DNA of 64,000 nt from positions 15,362,094 to 15,426,093 of the forward strand of contig NC_092647.1 in NCBI RefSeq assembly GCF_039555335.1, in the 5' to 3' direction. The DNA comes from Amphiura filiformis (taxonomy: Eukaryota > Echinodermata > Ophiuroidea > Amphilepidida > Amphiuridae). Below the pieces are notes generated by a model, which was given only the letters and a program-made list of their open reading frames with translations, did no database searches and was not told the DNA's origin. Position numbers and translations under genes: made by a program. Of the stretch, positions 34,281-44,734 are shown one piece after another; within the stretch, counting starts at the first letter, position 1, and the number at the start of each line of letters is the position of its first letter.

Positions 34281-35744
34281 GAAAATGATTACAAAATTGC
34301 TGCATCTCCATGCACACATTATGGGTTAATGAATGCCAATTGGCTGGCTGTACGTCCATTGACTTGCAATAAGCTTCCTGAGTAAGTCTACTCCTTATAC
34401 ACGTATCTGTCACAAAACTATACAGAAATCAATTTGAAGTATAGATGTTAGCTGCATCAAGGTCAAGCCACTATAGGGAGGGGTTAGAAATAGGATCAAT
34501 GTATGATGTATCGCAGTTACAGGTAGGGTGAAATCGCAGTAGGGGTGACGATTGATTGCTATGTTGAGTCATGCAAAGTTATCGGTCGGTTCACGCAAAT
34601 TCAGACTATTTTTTGGTGTTTAAAAAATGAAGCGGGAATGATGCAGCAGGCAAAATAGCGAACTATGGCAGGAAAACTGATGTTTCAGATGTGTCAATCT
34701 ACAATTCTAACTGGTTTATGTCCTATAGGCCTGGAAATGTTGGCAATTGTATCTCAATTCCAACATCTCCTGAATATCATATGGAGGTATTAGTTTCAGT
34801 AAACAAAGGTGTACTTTATGATTTTTTGTCAAGCTTTGCTTGTATATATGTATAAGCTTTGGTATCAAGGATATCACAAGAGCCACCACACCAATACAAG
34901 GTTTGTTTGTACTTATATCTATGTATTTTCTTGTAGATTGGTACTTAAAGTCATAATGTATGATCTTTTAAATGAAATTAGTTAATTTTATTAAAACTTG
35001 ATTTTTTGGCATATTTGTAATGTTTGCACATGTTCCAACTCACACAAAATTGGAATCAGTACATTAAATCCCTCATAGAGTTCCATGTTAAATGGCCACA
35101 ATAACACATGGGTTGATCTTAGTTGACCATTTATTTTGGTTGGACAGAACCCCTTTTTGACAGTTATTAGCAATATTAGTTTTTCATCATTTTTGGTAAA
35201 TAATACCAAAATTTGACCGAAATCGTACACTATGGCTTTCAATTGCACATACTATACTCACATACAAACACTATACAGGGATGTGCCACCCAAATGGGTA
35301 GGTTTTCCACAATAAATCCTTAGGTCTATGTTTTGAAGAAAAAATCCTTAGACATGTGTTTCCCTTTAAGGTTTTCTGTGCTATGTGTGAAAAACATGTG
35401 AGAAAACATGTTGCTTTTACTATTTTCAAGCTGAAATCCTTAAATATGGGTCCTTATTTCCTGAAAATCCTTCGATATGGGTCCCTATTTTCGGTAAAAT
35501 TACCCTTAGAAATGGGTATGGGTTCGGAAGCTCGGGCTGTGCATCAAAAATAATCCAAGTACCTCTCCCACTATAAGTGAACATGATTTTTAATCCAAAG
35601 GGTTCACTCTCCGAACATAAACCCATTCACAGAAACCAATGTCACAATTTATTAATCACAGATTGTCCTTTGTTTGTATTAGATAAAGGGGTTTACATCT
35701 GACTGCTTAGAAGAGCAATCCACTTATACCAACCAGTAGGCGGT
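34281..35744. other. No gene recognised
   Basis: Contains one weak CCAATACAAGG fragment at about 34885-34950. Otherwise no structure. Confidence 0.5.
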
Positions 35745-35762
35745 GCTATCTTCAGAAGATAG
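35745..35762. repeat. Solitary GCTATCTTCAGAAGATAG palindrome
   Basis: A single copy of the palindrome class found in the satellites, with no tandem neighbours. Confidence 0.6.
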
Positions 35763-36889
35763 TAACTTAAACAAGTTGAATCAAATGCCTTTTGTTCAAT
35801 CAAATGCCTTTTGATTTATAACTTTTGATGTTTTACTTTGGTTTTAAGTACCAATGTGTCACCCACTTTGTAAAATGACATAATCCTCCCTCTGAAAGCT
35901 CCTACTTCCTGAATGCAACTTTTAACACTTAACAACATTCTACTCATTCTGCAAATTCTTCTCAAATTTAAGAAATCTTAAGAACCACTGAACCCAAACT
36001 AGGACTGTTTGTACTCATTTCAATGCATTTCTCATAAAGAATCTAGATATGGCAATTAAAATATAAAATTCTATAATTTTTTTAGATTTTAATTTATAAT
36101 TAATTTTAGTCATTATTTCCCCATGTAAGATCCATGTAAAAGGGTTAAGTTCCCAAGTAAGCTTATTGCTTAAACCACTCTCATCCTGGGTGGCTTATAG
36201 TTTTCAACAAGAGCTGAATTCAATCGTGATGACTAATCATAATATAGTACCACACTTTCTGCAACCATGTGAAAAAAAAAATTACAAAAAATAAACTAAA
36301 TTATAACAGAAAGTCCAATCCCCTGATGCTCACCGACGCGAAAACATGGTGAAAAATTTGCAAGTTTTTGTCCCAGTGGAAGTTTGCATGAAAAAACATA
36401 CCTAGAGCTAAAAAGGATGAAACTCATTAAAAAGTGTAAGAGGAGAAATTCCTTTACACACAAAAATAGCATGCCTGACTCAAAAAGTAGATGAACTTTA
36501 TGCCCGAAATTCACAGTTGAAAGTCTCTGTAGAGATGAATAATTGTCGCTGAGAAGCATCCGCAGATGTCCAACAATTCGGTACTTGGCAAATCAAAATG
36601 TCCTCAAGTCTTGAAATCTTGGAATAAAATGTATTTAAATGAACATGAATAAGATGACTAGGGGCGGTGGTGGATGATGATAGCATAACAGTGGTATGAT
36701 GGTATGCGGTGAGTGAGCGAGAGGAGACTGGAATGAGGACTGCGAGGGATGTACACATAGGTAGCCAGGGAATAATGGATAAACCATTTATGTGCTAAAA
36801 TGATTAGATCTCCTCAAGCAGGTTGCACAAAAATAGATAAAACATTTAGATGCCAGGGCCAGGTATATAATAGCAAATCCTCACATATT
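35763..36889. other. No gene recognised
   Basis: A CCAATACTAGG-type fragment occurs at about 35985-36065 (diverged, AACCCAAACTAGGACTG). The remainder is unrecognised. Confidence 0.5.
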
Positions 36890-37310
36890 TATACTGCAGT
36901 GGTGAAAAGAAGAAATATATAGAGACTAGATTTGAACCATTTATATGCTGTTTCCTATTTGTACTGCAGTGGTGATAGTTTGGAAAATAACAAATATATA
37001 CTATATATTAACTATTTATGCTATGTTTCCTATTTGTACTGCAGTGATGATAAATTGGAAAAGAAGAAATATATAGACAATATATTAACCATTTATATGC
37101 TGTGTTTCCTATTCATACTGCAGTGGTGATAGTTTGGAAGAGAAGAAATTAACCATTTTATATGCTATGCTTCCTATTTGTACTGCAGTGATGGTATAGC
37201 TTTGAAAAAAAGAAATATGTTTTCACTATTAACCATTTATATGCTACATCTATGTGCACTGTAGCTTGGATTGGAGGACAAGTGAACCATTTATTTATTG
37301 TATGAAGCAT
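36890..37310. repeat. Tandem repeat, about 60-80 bp period
   Basis: Five to six diverged units with core ACCATTTATATGCTGTTTCC, TATTTGTACTGCAGTGGTGA and TAGTTTGGAAAA. Confidence 0.9.
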
Positions 37311-37844
37311 TTAGTCAACAAGTTTGCAAACCCTCAATCCTGCGCAAAAAAATTGGGATACGGTTTGTTTATTTCATGCATCCCTGCTCCCCCCTTTTCA
37401 AAGTTGAAAGCTGAAAAATAGTAAAAAGTGAATGTTCTCAAATGTCTGCTCCAACATTGTTTCCAGGGGGGAGTAAGCAAGTACATAACATGAGCTATGA
37501 AACGTAACATGTATTTTCAGCCTCATGTTCAATGCACAGGAATTTGATCTTTAATAAACATCAAATGTCCCAATGATTTAAGAAATTATATTCCGTGTAG
37601 TTAAAAAAGGTCATGGAAACAATGGAAAGAGGTATAGCCGATGTTTACGCTGTCCAGCTTGGTGGAACTGGTTGGCGTAGAACTAGGAGTGGGCAAGGTG
37701 TGGACACTTGGTAGGAGTAGGGAAAATATTTGTTGAATTTTTATCGATGTTAGCGTAAGTTTACGCCGGGTGTAACTCAAAATGTGAACACAACTTCTAT
37801 CATGAAAGTTATGACCTTAATCTTCCATACCTGAATGGGTGACT
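37311..37844. other. No gene recognised
   Basis: No structure seen. Confidence 0.5.
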
Positions 37845-37952
37845 CCATTTGAAATCTAGACTCCATTTGAAATCTACACTCCCTGTGTGAGATATTATTA
37901 GTTCAGTCGTCCATAGCGGGTGTATGAATTTTAACTACAATAGCCCAATGGG
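37845..37952. repeat. Fragment related to GGGCTATTCC MITEs
   Basis: Contains CTCCATTTGAAATCTACACT and ends ACTACAATAGCCCAATGG. The mirror-image order occurs at 54025-54140. Confidence 0.6.
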
Positions 37953-38077
37953 TCCACTACAACCCTCTGTACATACAGACAAACCAAAAGTCTTACCCCC
38001 ATTTTAAAAATTCACATATAATGATCACAACTACATTTGTAGGCTCATATAAACTCAGCAAACAAATTTAGTATTGG

Positions 38078-38289
38078 CAGGCCAATGTGCAAAAGTATAC
38101 AAAAAGTCCCAAAATTTGACAATTTGCGAGCGTAACGAGCAAAAAAATGGGGGTTTTTTACGCTTTTTTGGTCAAAAAAGGTCCAAATTTTTGAGGAAAA
38201 GTCCACTTTTCACAAAATTGCCCCCTGGGAAAAAAGTCCACTTTTTTCAAAATCAGCACCCCCCAAAAAAAATCCTGCGTGCGGGCCTG
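38078..38289 (+). mobile_element. CAGGCCCGTACGCAGG hAT-like MITE
   Basis: Left CAGGCCAATGTGC, right AATCCTGCGTGCGGGCCTG. Perfect target duplication AGTATTGG (38070-38077, 38290-38297). The target lies in a CCAATACT-type dispersed repeat. Confidence 0.92.
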
Positions 38290-38392
38290 AGTATTGGTTC
38301 AGTATTTCTTGAGATATAGGTATGTGTCAAAGCATTCAAATGACTCAAAAGTCAAAACATGCTTAGTATTGGTTCAGTGGTTCTTCAGGTAT
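38290..38392 (-). repeat. Two CCAATACTAGGC repeat fragments
   Basis: Reverse-oriented AGTATTGGTTCAGT at 38290 and again at about 38365 (ATGCTTAGTATTGGTTCAGT). Confidence 0.65.
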
Positions 38393-38814
38393 TACTGCTG
38401 GCTTTAAGAATATCCAAATAATCAGCGTTTCAAACATAAAGAAACATATAATGACACTGCCGTGTGCAAAGTATTGATAATCTACAACATATCTGTCAGG
38501 GTGTTCTAGTTTCCACAGCTTACAGCAAGCAGATTGATCAAACTTACATGACTTTAGACAAGTTTATTAATTTTGTAACACTAATAGGGAGACTTGTGAG
38601 ATATATTGTGTAGGAGGGGTTCTAGCTGTTCCTTATCCTACCTATATTTTAATATATATTTAGAAAACAGCTGAAATGTTTTGAAACAGAAATAGTTTGC
38701 AAAAAAATATTTTCACTTTAGATTAATTCAATAAATCACTAGGTACTAGGCATTCTTTCATTCTTTGCACTCTTTCTGAGAAATTACAAATATTGCAAGG
38801 ACACATCATAAACA
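38393..38814. other. No gene recognised
   Basis: AT-rich spacer. Confidence 0.5.
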
Positions 38815-39530
38815 CATTTTGACTCTGGATTTACCTCTGGAGTACCCACAAAGTAACTTGGGATTATCCATGATGTACCTATGGAGTACACATGTAGTAA
38901 CTCTTGATTATCTGTGGTGTTTGTTTTTGTTTGTTTGTTTTATTTCTTCTTTAACCTGGGACGCTCATTCAGTTGAAAACACAATTAATCATCTGTTCTT
39001 CCTTGAGGCCCAGTGTACCTCTGGAGTATACACGGAGTAACTCTGGATTATCTGTGGTGTACCTCTGGAGTACCCATATGGAGTAAATCTGGATTATCCA
39101 TGGTGTACCTCTGGAGTAACCCATGGAGTAGCTCTGGATTACCCATGATGAACCTCTGGAGTACCAATGGAGTAACTCTGGATTATCCATGATGAAGTAC
39201 CTCTGGAGTACACATGAAGTAACTCTAGATTATCCACGATGTACTTCTGGAGTACACACTGAGCAGCTCTGGATAATCCATGATGTACCTATGGAGTACC
39301 CATGGAGTAACTCTGGATTATCCATGATTATCCATGATGTACCTCTGGAATACCCATGGAGTAACTCTGGATTATCCATGATGTACCTCTGGATTAACCC
39401 ATGGAGTAACTCTGGATTATCCATGATGTACCTCTGGAGTACCCATGGAGTAACTCTGGATTATCCATGATGTACCTCTGCAGTACACATGAAGTAACTC
39501 TAGATTATTCACGATGAACCTCTGATGCAC
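38815..39530. repeat. CTCTGGAGTACCCATGG minisatellite, 45 bp period
   Basis: About 13-14 units alternating GATGTACCTCTGGAGTACCC and ATGGAGTAACTCTGGATTAT, so the 45-bp unit is a dimer of a 22-bp monomer. It is interrupted at about 38925-39010 by TTTG-rich unrelated sequence. The same monomer occurs at 16480-17305. Confidence 0.94.
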
Positions 39531-40447
39531 ATATATTAGTCAAAACAGTCATGTCAAAGGTATCCATCCAAACAAGAACAAACATGCCTGGCATTGGTTC
39601 CACACTGTGAGATATCATAAAAGCTTTAAAAAGCATGTAAGAGTTTTATGACTTGACAGTTAAACCTACCACCGCACCGGGAAGCAGACATTAATAAAAA
39701 CTCTACAGTGTCACATCATTGATAGATAGACAAGGGGGCAGAGGCAGGCAACATTTTCTTTAGTGGTAGTCAACAGAGATTCTATTATATACATGAGTTT
39801 CCTGCATATCTTGTCTGCCTTGCAGGAGGCAACACAAATGAAGGGAAAACATTCAGGCTCCAGGAGCTGTTTAGGATTACGCATCAGGATGACAGATTTT
39901 ATTGACCTTGTTGTCGTCACGGTGATGGGTAGGATTGAAAACCACACTTTTTGGCCCAACCATAGGCAAAATGACAATCATGTTACTGCTGTATCGCTGA
40001 CGGGTATCAAAATACAAGTTGATGTTATTCTGGTAATTGTAATCCCCTTAAACCAATAACACAGAGATAAAATATGTCTCCATATATCGCTTATAGCTTA
40101 AATTCATGTTGGATATTCTGATCTGTAGGGGAGAATCAAATTAAAACAGATATATAACAGAGGAAACAGTGTTAGGATAATATAATACAAAACTGCGTAA
40201 GGCGGTTTGTTATCTTTCTCATTATTTTGGAATATTAAAGTTTAAAGGGGCAAAAACAGCTTACAATATTTTAAACAAATAAATACATTAATTGAATTCC
40301 AATCTTGTTGTCCTTCCTTTCTTTCTTTTGCCACTAGTAAATATCACACACCTGTATATCTTTTCCATAGAGTTTACTCTATCAGATTGGATCTAAAAAA
40401 ACACCTCCGTTGTTCACAACTTTCAACCTTTGATCAGTACAAAATGG
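39531..40447. other. No gene recognised
   Basis: Small CCAATGCCAGGC-like fragment at about 39582-39602. A 98-codon plus frame (39763-40059) has no features I can assign. Confidence 0.5.
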
Positions 40448-40455
40448 ACCATATT

Positions 40456-40659
40456 CAGGCCCGTATGCGGGGGACAGTGAGGGGAGTGCGGCCGCACCCC
40501 AAAATTTGAAAAAGTATACAAAAAGTCAGACAAAAAATCAGGTTTTTTACGCTTGTTTGGTCAAAAAAGGTCAAAATTTCAGGACTCCACTTTTCACAGA
40601 ATAGCCTTTCCACTTTTTCAAAATCAGCACCCGCACAAAAAATCCTGCGTATGGGCCCG
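40456..40659 (+). mobile_element. CAGGCCCGTACGCAGG hAT-like MITE
   Basis: Left CAGGCCCGTATGCGGG, right AATCCTGCGTATGGGCCCG. Flanking octamers ACCATATT and ACCATGTT agree at 7 of 8 positions. Confidence 0.9.
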
Positions 40660-40667
40660 ACCATGTT

Positions 40668-40973
40668 TAAAGTAAGAAGAAACTGACATATGGGTCATAA
40701 AGTCATTGTTATCTGTTTTACCGGTGTAAAATGGGTATGCTAGACTTATATAATTATTCTGATTATAATGAATGTATTTTACATTCTTTGGGGTATGGTG
40801 GAGGTTGGGAGGTGGGTCCGGATAGGTTGGTGTAAGAAGAAGAAGAGAATACCACGTCTTAAGAGAAGACCACATCAAGGCAAGGGCACCAGTTATCAGA
40901 TCAAATGGAATGAGATTATGATAGACATAAATTATTTTTCCAATATCAATTGTTTCTTTTAAAATCTTAGCCT
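40668..40973. other. No gene recognised
   Basis: No structure seen. Confidence 0.5.
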
Positions 40974-41175
40974 ATAGCTAAACAAAGGACATATTTCCTT
41001 TTGTTTCCTATTGTTTTGGAAACTTTTTAACTGTTCATATCTTTTGAACTAGTTGTCCAATTTCAATGAGATTTTCTGCAAAATGTAGCTTTGCAAATGC
41101 TTGTTACAATCCAATAAGAAACTGAAAATTAAATATGACCGACTTCAGACTGATTTTGCTTGATCACACCACATA
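40974..41175. mobile_element. ATGTGATGCGATCAAGC MITE, partial copy
   Basis: Ends GATTTTGCTTGATCACACCA like 53712-53964. The left terminus is missing. Internal ATATTTCCTTTTGTTT agrees with the family. Confidence 0.68.
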
Positions 41176-41465
41176 TTTGTTTAGGCCTAAGTATCAAGTG
41201 GAACAATCAGATTTTGTGTGAATTAAATACTTTTATTCTCAAAAATAGATTAATCTTAAATCTCAGAGAAATAAAATATTCAGGTAACATATCCAGTGAC
41301 TTTGCTTTAATCACTGATTCTTATTCCAATTTTGATCTAAACTCCGCTATATTTTCCTTGCCTAGAACTAAATCTGCGTAGGTGTGAGTCAAGAGAACCG
41401 ATCAAGTATTTACTTATGCAGTAATAATACAACTTATCTGTTACTATGCAGTGTTTCATTTACAG

Positions 41466-41716
41466 ATTAATGCTCTGCATGCTAGCCACACGCTTCAATG
41501 AAAAAATTTCCAAGTTTTTAAATATTTTCTCAAAATATCAAGAGCTATCTTGAGAACTACTGAACCAATACAAGGCTTGTTTGTACTCATTTTAATGCAT
41601 TTTTCATGCCGATTCCAAATATGGTCATGAAAATTTACATTTCTGAAATTTTTGAATTTTGAATTTTTTAAAAACTTGTCGCCTGCAGTCGACACCCGTG
41701 TGAAGAGAGTTAAATA
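41466..41716 (+). repeat. CCAATACTAGGC dispersed repeat, long copy
   Basis: From ATGCTCTGCATGCTAGCCAC to CTGCAGTCGACACCCGTGTG and AAGAGAGTTAAA. Colinear with 28205-28475. Confidence 0.82.
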
Positions 41717-41848
41717 GCTTATCTCCCAGGCTTGTATTTACAATTTCATATTTTGTTTTCATTTACTAGGAGGTATCAAATGCTTATACTTTATTAAATT
41801 ATCTGAACTATGTTACTTTTTTTTTCAAATTCAATCACAGAAAATTAA

Positions 41849-42147
41849 TTGTTTGCTTGTCCATAGATCACTTTCAGAAGTTTGGTCGGTCGGTCGGTCG
41901 GTCAGGAAAAGTTTTCATTTCTTTCTTTTTTCTTAGTACTGAAAGTATAATGTGAAGTACTTGTTTGTATGTAAAACACTCATTGACTACAATTTCCACC
42001 AAAGACAAATTCAAAGTAAACCCAATTTTATTTGCATTGTACATGTCTGACAGACTTAAAATTGTAAAAAAACCCTTTTTTTTCAAAAAAAAGGTTTTAC
42101 AGTTGGGACTACCGAGACGGCCGGTCGAATGAGGACAAGCAAATAAC
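41849..42147. mobile_element. TIR element TTGTTTGCTTGTCC, copy 2
   Basis: Left TTGTTTGCTTGTCC, right GGACAAGCAAATAA. Near the left end GGTC is repeated in tandem (about 41883-41902). Confidence 0.75.
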
Positions 42148-42219
42148 TTTTTTGGGGGCCCTATTAGATACAACACCATTTTGTGATCCAAAACAATTAC
42201 TTTTTATTACAGTTATATA

Positions 42220-42603
42220 TTCTGTCGGTCCGTGCCACGTCACTTCCGGTTGATGATGCAACTCAAATTTGAGTGAAAACAAGCCCTGGGTTCAATTTTT
42301 TTCTTGATGAATTCTGTCATTGGTGTTGTGTAAATTTCGATCGCAAATAGTCAGTGGAATCAAACAAGTTTCTAAGTTTTCAGGGTGGAAGTTACTTACT
42401 TGATTTATCGTTTTATATAATGACAAACCGACAATTAAAGTCCATGGTCGAGTGTTGTTTTTTCCGAAATTGATTTATGTTGCCACTCCAGTCTGGAGTG
42501 ACTAGTCTCCTTCACAGCCGGTTTATGTCGTTCATTACAAACCGTGAGCCACATGAAGCTTGGGCCCAAGACTAGAGATAGCCCGGATGTTGGACCGACA
42601 GAA
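42220..42603. mobile_element. TIR element TTCTGTCGGTCC
   Basis: Left TTCTGTCGGTCC, right GGACCGACAGAA (perfect 12 bp). 384 bp. The interior includes the near-palindrome ACTCCAGTCTGGAGT. No reading frame of note. Confidence 0.75.
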
Positions 42604-42888
42604 TAAAGAGATTTGTGTGATATTTTATAAAATACATTTAAAAAAAATGCTGAGCTTGGTCACACTACATTTATAATGACTCCATTGAAACATACATGTA
42701 AATACTTTGTTAAAAAGGTGTACTAACTTGACAGTATCTGCAGCTGCAGTGGGAGGTGTCCCGGTGCCAAAGCGCTCAACACCAACCCCCTCCCAAGGTG
42801 GGGGCAGAGTGAACTTTGACAACAGGATGAAGTATAACCTGGGCTTGATAATTTATACTAACATCTTCAAGACTGTGCACATCCTTTA

Positions 42889-43149
42889 ATAAGGGACGCA
42901 CCATTAGACTTCAAGGGGGGTGGGGAGGAAGTTTTGAAAAAAAAAAACTTCCCCCACTACATGAGCAAAAAAAAAAACTTTCCCTACCAACACTAAAAAA
43001 AAAAAAAAAACCTTTCCTCACCAAACTGTATAAATGCATGAAAATTGAAAAAAAAAAACTTGTCGCCTTTGGCGGCGAAAAAAAAAAAACTTCGCCGCTC
43101 CGACCCCAACTTCCTCCACCCCCCCTTGAAGTCTAATGGTGCGTCCCTA
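42889..43149. mobile_element. MITE with 35-45 bp inverted ends
   Basis: Left AAGGGACGCACCATTAGACT then TCAAGGGGGGTGG; right CCACCCCCCCTTGAAGTC then TAATGGTGCGTCCCTAA. The interior consists of A runs and CTTCCCC/GGGGAAG motifs. Confidence 0.88.
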
Positions 43150-43354
43150 ATCCCTTTCCTTTAATACTCATACCAATTTGATCACTAGTTATAGGTGTCC
43201 ATATCATATATCATGCATGCATGAGTAGATGGATGGGAGAATGATGATCGCTCATTAATCTTGCACAGAAACAACATAATTACTTTCATGCCAACATAAA
43301 TTTATTGGCTAAACAAATTCATCAAAATTAATATTTATGCATACTCAACCATCA

Positions 43355-43545
43355 CAGTGATGCATTATTCATGAGCATGGGTTTCTTCATAATTAGTATA
43401 ATAAATCTTAATTGGTCATTATTATAAATGCATTATTCATGAGATATATGAATCCATCCTATAATTCATATTGATTGGTCATTTATCTTTCCCATGCATT
43501 AGTTATGTGACACCATAAAATTCATCCTGATTGGTTGTTAATGAT
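43355..43545. repeat. Three diverged 70-75 bp tandem units
   Basis: Each unit has ATGCATTATTCATGAG (or a variant) and, about 50 bases later, ATTGGTCATT or GATTGGTTGTT. Confidence 0.7.
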
Positions 43546-43559
43546 CACTGATGATTGAT

Positions 43560-43999
43560 GACTGAAACATTCTTAGCTCTTATACTGAAGATAGCTCAAA
43601 CTCAAACTTATTTGCTACCCATATCTACTAAATTTAGCTTGAGCTGCATGCTTGTGGAAACAAATGTATCTAATTTGGTGTACACTGAACCACTATTTTG
43701 TTACCTATCAAAGATAGCTCAATCTATAAAGGCATACAGCTATTCTGACATGGACCAACTTGGTAATCTGTAACTTAGGATGAGTCAAGTAGCTCTTAAG
43801 ACACTGGAGACATATCACTACATTGGTTGCACCTCACACTCTGGATGAGAATGGTATCCAAGTGAGCGGCATTCAGGAACACTTCAGGAACTACCTACTG
43901 AAAAAAGCTATCAATATAAATCAATTTATCCAATTTGTGAAATGCTGATCACTCTTGCTATGAAGGTTACTATTGACAATCTTGCTATCTACAGAAGAT
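43560..43999. repeat. Satellite D, left part (diverged)
   Basis: Scattered ACTGAAGATAGCTCAA- and CAAAGATAGCTCAA-type units lead to CTTGCTATCTACAGAAGAT, where the element at 44000-44734 is inserted. Confidence 0.75.
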
Positions 44000-44734
44000 C
44001 CCGGTACCCCAGGTCAACATAAAAAAGTGGTAACCATGTGTGTTCTAAATTTCGCGAAAAAGGGGTATTTTGTTGACTGAAATCGCGGACCGCAAAAAAA
44101 AAAAAAAAGGGGGTATTCTGAGCATTGTCTCCGCCAATTAAAAAAAAAAGGGTATTTCACAGGTTCGATTCGATCGATGTCTTCAGCCCGAGTCTTCAGC
44201 CTCCATCCTCTGGCATTTCATTGATTCCGCCCTCAATCGTCACAGCGAGAGCGTCAGAAGGCAGCTTTTTTACTATTGGCACGGCGGTTTCCCGATATAG
44301 TTGTCTAGTGGGTGTTGCAATGTATGCTCCCTTACGCTTTGAAGAGAGCTGAATGAGCGACGCTTGAACATCGATGGTGTCAGATGTAACCGTTTTGGCT
44401 GCCGTATACACTTTTCCATGTGGTGAATTGAAAACATTGCGGGAAACATTGGCAGTGATTGGAGCGAATTCTACGACCGAGTACAACAGACACAAAGTAA
44501 TGTTCATACTTGCACATTTTGTACTTAATATATTAAAATATTTGAAGTCATTGAAAAGGGGTGTCTGGAAATCTTCTCATTGAAAACCTTGAAAAAGGGG
44601 TATTTTTACCCTGATTTTGTCAGTGATTTGGCAAAAAAGGGGGTAAAATCAATGAAAAATCAGTGAAAAGGGGGGTTTTGAAAAAGGAAGAACACACATG
44701 GTTACCACTTTTTATGTTGACCTGGGGTACCGGG
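44000..44734. mobile_element. 735-bp transposon with 8-bp target duplication, inside satellite D
   Basis: Left CCCGGTACCCCAGGTCAAC, continuing AGTGGTAACCATGTGTG; right CACACATGGTTACCACT and GTTGACCTGGGGTACCGGG. Inverted ends span about 44 bp. Perfect 8-bp target duplication CAGAAGAT (43992-43999, 44735-44742). The duplication length fits hAT, but the terminus does not start with CAG, so the superfamily is open. The interior has repeated AAAAAGGGGTATTT, inverted near the two ends, and a GC-richer middle. Confidence 0.92.
44196..44507 (-). pseudogene. Unrecognised 103-codon frame inside a transposon
   Basis: A minus-strand frame of 103 codons from ATG at 44505-44507 to a stop at 44196. Composition is balanced, unlike the low-complexity frames elsewhere, and the local GC content is higher than the flanks. 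Visible stretches include SPHGKVYTAAKTVTSD, QLSSKRKGAYIATPTRQLY and VPIVKKLPSDALAVTIEGG. I recognise no domain and it is far too short for a transposase. It could be a captured host-gene fragment, a remnant of an autonomous element's protein, or chance. Labelled pseudogene because no promoter, splice context or start context supports expression. Confidence 0.25.

Noticed and set aside
39763..40059. 98-codon plus-strand protein
   Set aside because: An opposite-strand frame overlaps it at similar length and no domain signature is visible.
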